From Nothopassalora personata (taxonomy: Eukaryota; Ascomycota; Dothideomycetes; Mycosphaerellales; Mycosphaerellaceae): DNA of 64,000 nucleotides. Made by a program: the position numbers and the translations under genes. This document shows positions 20,693 to 32,320 of the stretch, one piece after another. Where the stretch lies: NCBI GenBank assembly GCA_033816765.1, contig CM066290.1:62001-126000 (forward strand), read 5' to 3'. The notes beneath the pieces are model-generated. The model saw only the letters and a list, made by a program, of their open reading frames with translations, was not told the origin of the DNA and did not search any database. Numbering within the stretch: position 1 is the stretch's first letter; each line of letters begins with the position of its first letter.

Positions 20693-23600
20693 TACCGCGC
20701 CCGAGGATTAAGACTTCTAACAATTCGTATATAGAGCTATTTTAATACTAGAGATTTTAGTATCTAGAGTAAGTCGTTAACGGCGTTTATAGGAGGAAGA
20801 AGATATAGTTAACTATTACTATAAGAAATAATAACGGCTTAAGAAGCTTCGGGACAAAGCTAGGCTAAAAAGGGGATAGTATTACGGAATAATTCTTATA
20901 GACCCTAGAATTATAATAACGAGACGAGTACGTAACTTATCCTACCTAAGCGCTTAGACTTAGGGCGATTAGACTACTTATGCTTAGACTAATTAGGCTA
21001 CTTATACTTAGAATAATTAGACTAATTACCGAGATCTACGAATCTCCTTTATATTTAGGAACGTTAAGAATCCCTTATAGTTTCGATGCGTTTAACTTAT
21101 GTTACTATCTTACTAATTAGAATACACTCTTATCCTAATTATTTATCTTCGCTTAGCTCGTTTTAGCCTCTCTAAAGAATACCGCCACGTGACTTAACTT
21201 ATCTCTTTTTAAGACTAGCCCTAGAACGAGACATAATAAGTAGGGAGTTTAATAATATTAAACTCAGCTTATATACCTAATATAAAGGAATTAGATAGGA
21301 CTTTATATTACTATATACTCCTAAGTAAGATAGAATTGCTAAAGCATTCAATAAAGTTATTATTAATAAGGCTAGAGCTATACTTATAGACTCTAGCTTA
21401 CTATAGAACCTCTAGCCCCTAGCTATAGATTTTATATACTATATTACGAGCCGCCTATTTAACTTAATAATAAAGAATATACTATAGAAGGACTTTAAGA
21501 AGGACCTAGGCATTAATATTTAAGAGATAGACTTAAGGAATATAAGAAGGTTTAGATATAAAGTATATAAACATAACGACAATTATACTAAGTCTAAAAA
21601 GTTCTCCGTAAGAGCGGATATATAGTAGTATATAGCATTCTAGGGTAGTTTATTAACTAACTACCTACTATAGAAGCTATAGTAGGAGAAGGGTAAATAG
21701 GTCTATAAGATAACCTATACCCCCTATAACTTTTAATAAGGATTTCCTATAGAACACGTAATACTAAATCCCTATAGGCAAGTAGGTCGCTTATGGAAAG
21801 TAGATAGGATAGACTATTAAGAGCTCCTAGCTTATAGCTAGTAATAAGAATGCTGTCCTAGATAATAAGATTACCTTCCTTAGATACCCCTAGGATAACC
21901 CTAAGGACTCTTACTATAAATATAAGGGCAATTATATACCTTATAAAGCGCCTTACGCGCTAGAAGCGCGTTACTAACCCTATAAATCTTTAGGGGGAGC
22001 TATATAGCTAGAGGGGGAGCTACAATAGTATAGTAACTAACCTAAAACATAAAGGGTTTCGTAATAAGACTCCCCTAACTAAGGTTAGTCTTAGGGGGAG
22101 TATATAATAGAAGATTTATATATACTATTTAGAGATATATCCCCCTAGCTCTAGGAACAATCTCCTATAGAGTATACCTAGCTCTAGGAACAATCTCCTA
22201 TAGAGTATAAGCCTTAGACTTCTTCTTAGTCTAAAGAGCTATAATATAAAGACATAGCCCTAGCTATATAAGAAGATCCTAATTAGGCTATAATACTATT
22301 TTAACCTTAACTATATATTAGTAAGAGGAAGAGAGATAGGACTTATAAGCCTATAAAGACTAAATAAGCTAAGGTCTATCCTAAGCTAATAAGGAGAAGT
22401 TTAAGATAGAATAGATCCTATTATAATTATAGTAAACTTAAGAAAGTATTCGCTATATTAACTATAGATAATATAAAGAAGAAGAAGCTTATAGATCCTA
22501 CTATCCTAACTAAAGCATTAAATAGACCTAATAGAGCTAAATAGATTAGGGCAATTAGAAAGAAATTTAACTCCTTAGAAGATATAGAATATATTATATA
22601 GATCCTATTATAGAAAGTCCCTAAGGGTAGGAAACTACTTATAGGAAAATAGATCCTATACTATAAGTATCTTCCTAATAGATCTATTAAGAAGCGTAGA
22701 GCTAGATAGGTAGCTAAGGGATTTACTTAAAAGTAAGGTATAGACTATATTAAAACATTTACTCTAACCCTAAGGCTACTAACAGGTAGGATTCCCTTAG
22801 TCCTATATATAGTTCTTAGCTAGAAGAGGAGATAGATTAATATTAAAACAGCATTTATAAACCCTAATATTAATAGGCCTTTATATATTAAACTACTAGA
22901 AGGCGTAGAGCTTATTATAAAAGATCTATCTAATAAAGTCCTAGAAATTAAGAAGGGACTATATAGACTAAAACAAGCTATAAACCTCTAGTACTATAAT
23001 ACTAAGGAAGCTCTAGAAGAATTAGGCCTAAAGAGACTTAATTCTAATATATATCTCTTTTAGGGGGAGAATCTTTTAGTTCTCCTATATATAGATAACT
23101 TTTAAATCTTTAGTAATAGTAATTAGAAGATTAACAAGTTTATTACTAGGCTAAAGAATTAGTACTTTATTAAAACTATTAACAATAACCTTTTCCTAGG
23201 TATATAACTAAAGAGTAAAAAGAATAAAGATCTCTATATCTCCTAAAAGTACTATACTTTAGAGAAACTTTAGAAACATAGCCTAGACTTAGCTAAAAGT
23301 ATTAAGTATCCCCTTAACCGCCTATATAAAGCTTATAAAGAGCAATATAATGTATAGGATTATAATCTGTTGAATATATTAATTAGGGAACTCTAATACC
23401 TAGCTAACTAGACGAGGCTAGATATCTCCTATATAATAAACTACTTAGCTAAATTCTTAGCTAATCCTTTAGTAGAGCATATAGCTATAGTAAAGCATAC
23501 TTAGAGATATATTGCTAGAACAATTAATAAGTGCCTAATCTTTAGAAAGATATAATCCCTAAAGCTAGAGATCTATATAGACTCTAATTTCTCTAGAAAT

Positions 23601-24100
23601 CTAATAGGTAGATTAACCTTAGGACTCCTAGTTAAAATAGCTAGAGGTCCTATAATCTAGAAGTCTAACCTATAGAAGGAGATAGTGCTATTAAGCACTA
23701 AAGTAGAGTATATAGCCTTAACAAAATACTATAGGGAAGTAATATAGCTAAGAAATCTACTCTATAAACCCCAGAAAATAACTAACTATAAGGCTTAAGC
23801 CTTTAAGATTTTTATAGATAACTAGTCTACTATTAAGCTAGTTAGAGATTATACTAACTATAAAAGAACTAAGTATATTAGACTTAGGAACTACTTTTAT
23901 AGACAGGTTTACAAAGAAGGCTTAATTATAGTTAAGTATATCCCTACTATATAGTAGCTTATAGATTAGCTTATAAAGCTAAAGTTACTAAACTATATTC
24001 TCTAAGGGAGGCTTCTAGAAACTAACTACACTTTTATTTATATATAGTAAGACCTTTATTTATTTATAAGTATTTATAAAGCAATATTTTATTTGTTTAG
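20693..24100 (+). pseudogene. Ty1/copia relic (integrase to RNase H)
   Basis: A RIP-degraded copia polyprotein is readable from about 21.26 to 24.03 kb. Integrase end (NKVIINKARAILIDSSL) comes first, then an Asn/Lys-rich linker. RT begins near 22.6 kb (GYDYIKTF-like, LYIKLLEGVELIIKDLSNK, KKGLYRLKQA) with LLVLLYIDNF where YVDDF is expected. RNase H follows (YIDSNFSRNL, LLSTKVEYIALTK) up to a QLIKLKL end where ADQLTKAL is typical. The order IN-RT-RNase H is diagnostic of copia. The solo LTR at 20880-21238 is inserted upstream. A short purine run (agggagg) at about 24005 may mark the 3' end. Confidence 0.75.
20880..21238 (+). repeat. RIP-damaged solo LTR of the element 3 family
   Basis: The sequence begins tattacgga and ends gaacgagacataata, paralleling the ends of the element 3 LTR (tgttacgga...gaacgagacataaca). 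It also shares the internal atttaggaacg and gaataccgccacgtgact blocks. It carries two copies of the 24-bp repeat that is triplicated at 63293. No gag follows it, so it is a solo LTR inside the copia relic. The flanking 5-mers are not identical. Confidence 0.75.
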
Positions 24101-25982
24101 AGATAGTAGAGGAAAGTTTTTATATATTAGCCTTAAGGGCTAGATTTATTTATAGTATCGTACATCTTACTATACTTATATAACTAGACTATAGAGAGGC
24201 TTACTTTAGAACTGCCTTTTAAGGCAAGATCTAGTTTATTATTATAGACTCTAATTCTAGGAAGCTATAGTATTAAAAGTAAAAGCAAAAGGAAATAGAG
24301 AAGTAGACCGCCCTTACTTATAATAGCTATTTTATTCTTTAGTCCTAACTAGATCCTAAGGACCTTACTAAGACCCGATATAAGTATACTCTCTAGACTA
24401 CTACTTACTACTAGAACTACTAGAGCCTCTAGAACCCCTCTTATAGGAAGTCGAGTTAATTATAGCACCCTCCTAAAAGTCGTTATTAGTACTAAGACGC
24501 GATAGGAACTAACGAATTAGGGTAGTAACCTTATCCTAAGAGAGGGAGTTAGAGAATAGGAGGCGAACCTTAAGGAGGATAGTTCTAGAACTATTACTAG
24601 GAGCCCTAGGGATACTTAGGCGCTAGTCTATATTACTAGGGATAAGCTAGGTAGGTAGTATCTAAAAACTATATCTAGAGGTACTTATACTAGGAGAATA
24701 TAGAGCGGGAGGTAGGAAGCCCTTACGTAGAGGACTACTACGTATAATAGGAGGAGAGCAACTAGCTTATATACTACCTTAGAAGGTAGCACTAGTATAG
24801 TAAGAGTAACCTATACCTAGCTACTAGTAGGTTCTAGATAGACTAGTAGTACCCTACTATAGGGTCCGTAGAGAGAAGAAGCTATACTTATCGTAGTAAT
24901 TATTAAGAGCGTAGTTAGTATAGTAGCCCTTAAACTATCCTAGAATAGTATAGTAGCTAGAGAAGGGAAGGTTAAATCTCTCCTTATAGCGGTTATAGGC
25001 GCTACCGAAGTACTAAATAAGATAGTCTATAGCGGAAGCCTATAAGGTAGAAAGGTAGTTCTAACTACTATTAAGGTTTATAGTTATAGTATTAGCGATA
25101 TAACCTTAAGGGTCGACTATTATATAATCGAAGTCCTAGATAGCTACGTTAATCTAACCCTAGTTTAGTAGGTTAGTAATACTACCTTTAGTAGTTAGAA
25201 GCTTCTTCTTATAGAAGGTAACCTTAAGAAATACTATAGTAAGCTATAAGGTTATATTTCTCTTAGTAATCTTACGCTTACTATTAATAATCTACTTAAC
25301 TAGTCTAAGTACCTTAATAAGGGTCTTACGCTTAGAGAGCTTACTAGATATAGGTAGGTCCTTTCTACTATTACTAGGAGGACGCTTATTAGGATCGTTA
25401 CCGTTACTAGAGCTAGTTGTACTACTAAAGACGTTACTAGCGTTACTAAACTAGTTTATAGGAGTCTACTTAATAACATCTACTATAATACTACTTATAA
25501 GTTAGTAAATACCCTTAAAATATTATTATATATATAGTATACCTTACTAAAGCTTCTTAAAAAGCTTTAAAAGTATATATATAGTAGTTATTAGTATATA
25601 TAATTGTATATAGTAGTCTAGAAGTAGGTAAGAGGGGCGTAAAGTAGTATAAAGTAGGGAGAGTTGTTTAGTAAAGAACTAGCTTCTTTTATATATACCT
25701 ATAAGGTCTATATATTACTACCTAGCTATAAGAGCCTTCTTAAGCTAAGAGAACCTTCTATTCACTTCTAAAAGCGGAAAGATAAGGCCTGAATATGTCT
25801 AAAAGTAGGTCTATAAAGATCTCTTATATATATAGATCTAATAAGATTGCTATCCTTAGTATATACTTACTTATAGCTAATCTAGTATCTAAAGCTAGTA
25901 AAGATATTCGAGACTAATATAGCAATATAGGTAATAGTAAGTTAATTAGACTGCCTTTATAGTAGTTAGTCTAAAGGGGGAG
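24100..25982 (+). other. Unresolved RIP-degraded repeat sequence
   Basis: About 1.9 kb of AT-rich, CpA-poor sequence has moderately open stretches but no motif I can identify. It ends in a polypurine tract (aaagggggag at about 25973-25982), so it is probably the interior of another copia-type element. No intact gene is visible. Confidence 0.4.
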
Positions 25983-26104
25983 TGTTATAAATTAGGTAAC
26001 TAATAGCTATATTAGTAGGACTTAGCACATATACACTATATTACACTATTTCTATAGCTAGATAGTCTTATACCCTATAGCAATTTATGAGGGTTACTAA
26101 TACA
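25983..26104 (+). repeat. Putative short copia LTR at the edge of the gene island
   Basis: Directly after a polypurine tract, a 122-bp segment begins tgttataaatt and ends ctaataca. Sequence character changes right after it: the RIP bias stops and normal dinucleotide use starts. The boundaries fit TG...CA, but no second copy is in the window. Confidence 0.45.
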
Positions 26105-27361
26105 CCCTATCGATTCAATCTAGAAGCTTGTACTCGTCAAATACCTATCTACAACAATGCGGACCCGCCAAGCTCGGAACAGATCACATGCACTGGCCCA
26201 ACGCCAAGGTACGAAGCTTTCGGAGAGAGTTGTTCTTCTACATACGAAATTGAACTTCCACAACGCTGTACTGTGTCATGCTATGGACAGTGACGAAAAG
26301 TGCATCTTTGTTTCAGCGCGCATGGATATCAGCGGGCATGTGGGAAGCGGTCGCTCGAATGCGATGGCGTGTTGTTCGTGCTTGCCCGAGAAAATCGTGA
26401 GCTGTCGACTGAAGACTGTTGCTGACGACACTGCAGAGGGTGCTGAAGTATCCGAACTACAAATTCATATGTCCAATCAAGGTCCTCGGAAGCTTCACGC
26501 AACGCTTCGAAACCAATCTGAACACAATTCCCGAAACCCATTGAAGCAGTCCAGCCAAGATCTAGCTTGGGATAGAGCAAAGAGCTGAAATGAGTATCGA
26601 GATCCCGCAATGCAGCACCAACCACGTGCTTGATGAATCGGCCGTTCCATTCATTACACGTTACATACTCCAAGGATCTCTGACCTGATTGGTAGCGGCT
26701 GTGTGAGTGGGCATTTCGAAAGGATCCAAGTACGGTACTGATCGAAGGTCAAAGGATCGCTACGATAGTAGGCCCCGCCCAACGTGACCAGCGAAGCAAA
26801 GTGAACGAAGATAGCTCTCTAGACAACACCCTCGACATCGTCTCTCCCGAGAGCCGGCTCGATCGCATCAGTCTTGTTCACGACCCGTGGTGTTTCGGAC
26901 GGCTTAAACTCCGCATCCACGAATTGCTTGTGCAGATCTGTGCCCTGAAACTCATCGTCGTCTATCTGACAAAAAGTGAAGTGCATGCGCGAGACCTTCT
27001 GACAATGGCCTGCTCCCATGTGCTGCACCCTGGCCCGGAGCCTTGAGATAACCAGCCCTGAACGACTTCGGCTCAACGAACGCAAGTCTTTGTTGCAGGT
27101 TGTCAGAATGGACTAATTCGATGCGGCGTGCCTGATGCTTCGTCTTCTGTATCGCTGACTTCGTACCCATCGAGAATACTGAACGGTCTGAGGTTGAGAA
27201 AGGTACGAGCTTGAGATGAACGGGTCAACCTATGATTCAGTATACCCGATAACCGGCTAAAGTGGGCTACGGTTAACCTGCAAGCCGACAATTTACTCGG
27301 AGCGTCGGTAGGTTATGCTCCTCTCCTCCAATACAAACTTTTAATCACTCTCAATACCATC
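26105..27361. other. Left part of gene island, no secure gene
   Basis: This is ordinary, non-RIP sequence. Short minus-strand frames at 26329-26673, 26819-27085, 26952-27170 and 27103-27291 are in different frames. Two contain protein-like stretches (DDDEFQGTDLHKQFVDAEF; LDGYEVSDTEDEASG). They may be one hypothetical gene with introns, or a frameshifted pseudogene, read right to left; I cannot join them confidently. Confidence 0.3.
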
Positions 27362-28117
27362 ATGTCCCAAATCGACGACGACAGAATCGCAGAAACCACC
27401 CGAATCGCACAACAACACTCCTACATCACCGCCGGCCTCAACTTCCTAATCCACCCCATCATCGAACACCACATCAAAGACAACCCCGGCCCCATCCGAA
27501 TCGCCGAAATCTCCCCAGGGCCCCAATTCCCACCAGAAACCGATCTCAGATGGCCACAATGTCCGTTAGACATCGTGCCAATCCCCCTGAAAGATCTCCT
27601 TCATGCAGATGGAGGCCAGGACTCTAAAGAGACCTTCCACATCGTAGCCGTGAGTCTTGTCCACCTCGCCATCGGAAACTCTCGCTGGGACACGGCTGTC
27701 CAGAACTTAATTTCGCTCCTTCGCCCCGGTGGCTGGCTCCAATGGACAGACTGGGACCCGCGGACGGCCAGGATAGCAGGCGTGAAAGCCGGAGCTGAGG
27801 ACAAAGCTTTGAGGAATTTACTACAGCGGTTTTCAGATGTCTTGAAAGAGAGACAAGTCGGTACGACGTATAGGATTTCTTCATCGATGAAGGATGCAGG
27901 ACTGGTAGAAGACGATAGCGATATGTACCCGTTGGCGCCGGACGTGGCGCTGACCAGGAATATTGCTCATGGGGCACTTCGACAGCTGGAGGTGGCTGGG
28001 AATAGTGGGGACGAAGAGATTCGACGGCTGAGACGGGAAGTTGACGATGAGATTGAGGCGGGGAACTCTCTGATCTGGTATGATCTATGGTGTCATATTG
28101 CCAGGAAGCCGAAGTAA
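27362..28117 (+). CDS. SAM-dependent methyltransferase-like protein
   Basis: This single-exon frame encodes 251 residues, starting at an ATG in context catcatgtc. The central part (about residues 93-133: VAVSLVHLAIGNSRWDTAVQ, then LLRPGGWLQWTDWDP) matches the motif order of fungal class I methyltransferases of the secondary-metabolism type, where the strand after motif III carries LRPGGWLQ. The glycine-rich SAM loop is atypical (IAEISPGP near residue 49), so catalytic activity is uncertain. No signal peptide or membrane segment is seen. It is shorter than many relatives (about 270-330 aa) and its substrate cannot be inferred. There is no neighbouring polyketide or peptide synthase to link it to a pathway. 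Confidence 0.65.
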   Translation: MSQIDDDRIAETTRIAQQHSYITAGLNFLIHPIIEHHIKDNPGPIRIAEISPGPQFPPETDLRWPQCPLDIVPIPLKDLLHADGGQDSKETFHIVAVSLVHLAIGNSRWDTAVQNLISLLRPGGWLQWTDWDPRTARIAGVKAGAEDKALRNLLQRFSDVLKERQVGTTYRISSSMKDAGLVEDDSDMYPLAPDVALTRNIAHGALRQLEVAGNSGDEEIRRLRREVDDEIEAGNSLIWYDLWCHIARKPK

Positions 28118-28995
28118 AAGTGATGGGTCGATCGATTACGTCCCCAAGATGCTGACATACTATATACAACTATCGTGCCCCAAACCGGATTCCGGGAGAT
28201 TTCACGCACACCCTTTCTAGCACACATACCCGCTCGACAACAATCTCCAACCCTCAAGCAGTCCATGCACTTTCGATCGCAACGGCCGGTAGCAGTTATT
28301 GTTGCCGTGTAGGAGAAAGTTTTTTCCCAGTCACAGTTGTCCGGGACTCTAGACCATACGGCGTGCCTCAAGGCCTACCAGACTCGCAGTGAACCATCGA
28401 TGTCATGCAAGACGAAGGTGGGCAGAGCTCACGCAGCTTTCAGGCCGCGACCGCCCGGCCATGGAAAAAGCTTCCACAAATCCTGTCGGCACGGCTTGGC
28501 CTTGAGCAGATTGACCGCCACACTCTCTGATCGACTGATCGGTGCGTGAAACCTGCAATCTTCGGTAGCATGAACAGACAGCAAGCCATGCGATTTAGCA
28601 AGAGTAATTCAAGTAGCGCAGTGAAGCCGATTCCGGTTCTGGACTGTCAGGAACCCCGATTGCGGCTGAAGGATGTGACGTGTGACCGGAGACCATGACC
28701 AGTCTGCGATGTCAAGCCTTTACAGACCCGCAAACCAATTCGTCTCATAGGCGATTAGGCAATCAACCTTGGACATTCGGACCATCCCGGCCTGATCGAC
28801 GGGAGACAGTCATCCACTTCCTACCCGTGGTGGATAACTCCCAGCGAACGTCGAAAGAGGTCCCAATAGACGTCGAGGATCAGAGGCGAACCCGTCGACA
28901 GCTCGATGTTGTCTTGCGGTCTCGACCTGTGAATCGCTCACGAATCGTGAGAAGACTTGCTTCGAGACGTTCGGGGTCCCCGCACTGGAGGGCGA
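28118..28995. other. Intergenic region
   Basis: About 880 bp lie between the 3' end of the methyltransferase-like gene and the 3' end of ivdA, which converge here. Small frames are present but none looks protein-like. No repeat was noticed. Confidence 0.5.
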
Positions 28996-30306
28996 TCACT
29001 GGGCATACTCCTTATTGAAAGCCCTCCCAATCACCATCTTCCTCACCTCCGTCGTCCCAGCACCAATCTCATAAAGTTTCGCATCCCTCATAATCCTCCC
29101 CGCCGCCATCTCATTCATATAGCCCATGCCACCCAGACACTGAATCGCATCCATCCCACACTCCGTCGCCCTCTCGCTCGCATACAGAATAGCGCCAGCA
29201 CAGTCCTGAGTCTTGATCGAGGCCGTACCATTCGCGATGGCGTCATGACTCTCGTCAATCTCGCGCGCGATAGTGTAGGTGAAAGCTGCAGAGGCGCGGT
29301 ATTTGGTGTACATGTCTGCGAGCTTGCCTTGGATGAATTGGTTGTGGGCGAGTGGTTGGCCGAACTGTTTTCGTTCGTGGACGTAGGGGAGCGTTATGTC
29401 GAGGGCTGCTTTCATGAGGCCTAGCGGTCCGGCGGAGAGGACGAGACGTTCGAGGTCGAGACCTTCCATGAGGACTTTGACGCCTTTGTTGAGGGGGCCG
29501 AGCATGGCGTCTTCGGGGACGAAGACGTCGTCGAACAGCAGTTCGCCCGTGTTGGAGCCGCGCATGCCGAGCTTGTCAAGCTTGCGAGCGACAGAGAAGC
29601 CTTCGGTTGTGGTATCGACAAGGAATGCCGTGATGCCCTTGGATCCGGCTTCTGGTTCGGTCTTAGCATACACTACAACGACGTCTGCATCGGGTCCGTT
29701 CGTGATCCACATCTTGCCGCCTTTCAGGACGTATCCGCCATCTACCTTCTTGGCTGTCGTCTTCATGGATACCACATCACTTCCAGCAGTGTGTTCACTC
29801 ATCGCCAACGCGCCGATTTTCGTCCCGGATATCAGACCTGGCAACCACTTCTCTTTCTGCTCCGTTGTCCCATGCAGCTGGAACTGATTCACGCAGAGTT
29901 GACTATGCGCGGCATAAGACAGTCCTATCGACCCTGAAGCACGCGAAAGCTCCTCTAGCACAGTACAGTGGGCTTGATAGCCGAGCGCAAGACCGCCATG
30001 GTCTTCATCGGCTGTGATGCCTAGAAAGCCTGCCTCGCCTAGCTTGGGCCATAGATCGGTGGGGAACTCGTTGGCATGATCCGTGTTTTGAGCTACTTCC
30101 GGTGTGATTTCTCGTCTGCAAAACTCGATTGTCCGTTCACGCAGCTCTTCCAAATCGGCTTGTGTGGGTGGGGCAAAGCCTCGGGGGTGCTTGCGCGTGG
30201 AGGCGTGGCGCTGTTGGCATGGAGCGAAGGCTGGTCGTAGAACGTGACGAGATGCGATCCTCGACGTCTGCAGTAGAGCTGCTCTGCAGGATATAACGAA
30301 CGTCAT
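28996..30306 (-). CDS. ivdA: Isovaleryl-CoA dehydrogenase, mitochondrial
   Basis: This FAD enzyme oxidises isovaleryl-CoA to 3-methylcrotonyl-CoA in mitochondrial leucine breakdown and passes electrons to ETF. The single-exon gene encodes 436 residues. An Arg/Ser-rich N-terminus of about 35 residues is a likely mitochondrial presequence. The acyl-CoA dehydrogenase N-terminal, middle and C-terminal domains follow in order (AMSEHTAGSD near 168, WITNGPDADVVVVYAKT near 200, GMGYMNEMAAGRIMRDAKL near 390). The catalytic base characteristic of isovaleryl-specific members is the Glu in LDLERLVL (residue 286), at the position used by IVD rather than the C-terminal Glu of other family members. It is divergent from mccB, whose product uses this enzyme's product. 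Confidence 0.95.
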   Translation of the reverse strand: MTFVISCRAALLQTSRIASRHVLRPAFAPCQQRHASTRKHPRGFAPPTQADLEELRERTIEFCRREITPEVAQNTDHANEFPTDLWPKLGEAGFLGITADEDHGGLALGYQAHCTVLEELSRASGSIGLSYAAHSQLCVNQFQLHGTTEQKEKWLPGLISGTKIGALAMSEHTAGSDVVSMKTTAKKVDGGYVLKGGKMWITNGPDADVVVVYAKTEPEAGSKGITAFLVDTTTEGFSVARKLDKLGMRGSNTGELLFDDVFVPEDAMLGPLNKGVKVLMEGLDLERLVLSAGPLGLMKAALDITLPYVHERKQFGQPLAHNQFIQGKLADMYTKYRASAAFTYTIAREIDESHDAIANGTASIKTQDCAGAILYASERATECGMDAIQCLGGMGYMNEMAAGRIMRDAKLYEIGAGTTEVRKMVIGRAFNKEYAQ

Positions 30307-30531
30307 GATAGATAGCAGGGGAACGTGAGTGAAGTGAAAGATCGAGCCACACCACCGGGGGAGCCTTCGTGGAGGTATGGGTTGGATTTCAGCCGAGGTA
30401 TGTGGGGGAAACCCTGCCTGCCTGCATCCTTGTGCCGATGGTAGCCACCTTGAACCTTGACCCTCTTCGCGATTACATGTATTTGTACGGTGTCATGCCT
30501 AACAGAAGATGTGTCCGTAGCTGCCGGTAGC
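30307..30531. promoter_or_regulatory. Bidirectional promoter region of ivdA and mccB
   Basis: Only 225 bp separate the two divergent start codons. The region holds GC-rich runs (ccgggggagcc, cctgcctgcctgc) but no motif I can assign to a known regulator. A shared promoter would let the two leucine-degradation genes respond together. Confidence 0.6.
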
Positions 30532-32320
30532 ATGGCTTCCCATCTCGTCCCTCGCGCCTTCACGCGCTGTCTGCAACATGTCCCGCGACGGACAATGGCT
30601 CCGCGGTTGCAATGCCTCGACCAGCGACGAAGGGTAGCAACATACACGAGTCCCCACCACGCGGCACAGATGTCAATCATCCCGACGGCGGTGGACAAGA
30701 ACAGTCATGGATATCAAGAGAAGGCGGCAGCGATGAAGCAGTACACGGACAAGCTGACGGCGTTGCATGAGACGGCAGCCAAGGGAGGACCGGAGAAGGC
30801 CAGGGCGAAACATGTGGAGAGAGGGAAGCTGCTGGTGAGGGATCGTATCACGGCTCTGATGGATCCGGGAAGCAGCTTCCTGGAGCTGAGCGCATTGGCT
30901 GGACATGACTTGTATCCGGGGGAAGACGTGCCGGCCGGTGGGATCGTGACGGGCATTGGGACAGTGGAGGGGGTGCAGTGTATGATATTGGGCAACGATA
31001 GCACGTATGTATATCCATCCCATCCCATTCCGTTCCGATGCTGTCGGAGACGCCCGTTGCCAATGGCTCATGCGGCGTCGCAGCGTCAAAGGTGGCTCAT
31101 ACTACCCCATCACCATCAAAAAGCACCTTCGCGCCCAAGAGATCGCGCAGCAGAACCGCCTGCCATGCATATATCTCGTCGACTCCGGCGGCGCAAACCT
31201 CCCCAAGCAAGCCGACGTCTTCCCCGACCGTGACCACTTTGGCCGCCTCTTCTACAACCAAGCCAACATGTCCGCCCAAGGCATTCCACAAATCGCAATC
31301 GTCATGGGCTCCTGCACAGCCGGCGGCGCCTACGTCCCCAGCATGTCCGACGAATCCATCATCGTCCAAGAACAAGGCACCGTCTTCCTCGCCGGTCCGC
31401 CGCTCGTCAAAGCCGCCACCGGCGAAGACGTCTCGGCAGAAGAATTGGGTGGCGGCAAACTCCACTCGGAAACGTCAGGCGTGACCGACTACCTCGCTGT
31501 CGACGACGCCCACGCCCTCATCATCGCCCGCCGCTGCGTCGCCAACCTCAACTACCCCACCACCCCCAACCCAAGCCGCAAGCAAGCCTGGAAAGAGCCC
31601 CTCCACGACCCCTCGGAACTCCCCGGCATCGTCGGCACAAACTTGAAACAATCCATCCCCATGCACGAAGTCATCGCCCGCATCGTCGACGGCTCGGAAT
31701 TCAGCGAATTCAAGCCCGCCTACGGCAAGACGCTGCTCACCGGCTTCGCGACAATCTACGGCCACCCCGTCGGCATCATCGCAAATCAGGGAATCCTGTT
31801 CTCGGAGTCTTCCCTCAAAGGAGCCCATTTCATCCAACTCTGCTGCCAACGCCGCATCCCCCTCGTCTTCCTCCAAAACATATCCGGCTTCATGGTCGGC
31901 GCCGACGCCGAAGCGGGCGGGATCGCCAAGAACGGAGCCAAACTCGTCACGGCCGTGGCCTGTGCTTCCGTTCCTAAATTCACCATACTGGTCGGATCCT
32001 CCGCCGGCGCAGGGAATTATGGCATGTGCGGACGTGCGTACTCTCCGAGGTTCCTATGGAGTTGGCCCAGTGCGAAGACGAGCGTGATGGGTGCGGAGCA
32101 GTTGAGTAGTGTCATGGAGGCTGTGGGGAAGAAGGTGGATCCGGAGTTGAAGGAGAGGATTGAAAGAGAGTCAGAGGTGTACTTTGGGACTGCGAGGTTG
32201 TGGGATGATGGCGTGATTCCGCCGGAGCATACGAGGAGGGTGCTGGGCATGGGGTTGCAGGCGGCGTTGGAGGGGAGTGTGGAGGAGACGAGGACGAGGT
32301 TTGGGGTGTTCAGAATGTAG
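30532..32320 (+). CDS. mccB: Methylcrotonoyl-CoA carboxylase beta subunit (one intron)
   Basis: This is the carboxyltransferase subunit of the biotin enzyme that converts 3-methylcrotonyl-CoA to 3-methylglutaconyl-CoA in mitochondria. Exons are 30532-31004 and 31084-32320, giving 569 residues. The intron has donor gtatgt at 31005 and acceptor cag at 31083. Splicing joins ...NDST to VKGGSYYP, the conserved family reading; without it the frame breaks. The ATG at 30532 was chosen because it starts a basic presequence ([20 protein letters not shown]); an in-frame ATG at 30457 is less likely. Carboxyltransferase motifs include [33 protein letters not shown] and [19 protein letters not shown]. The biotin subunit gene (mccA) is not in the window. 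Confidence 0.95.
31005..31083 (+). other. Intron of mccB
   Basis: This 79-bp intron has a GT...AG boundary (gtatgt / gcgtcgcag) and restores the conserved [12 protein letters not shown] junction. No clear branch-point consensus was picked out. Confidence 0.88.

Noticed and set aside
28957..29887. Open frames on the plus strand opposite ivdA.
   Set aside because: They are complementary to a well-supported dehydrogenase gene.
30673..31876. Several minus-strand frames opposite mccB.
   Set aside because: The mccB plus-strand reading has full-length family motifs and a good intron; the others are shadows.
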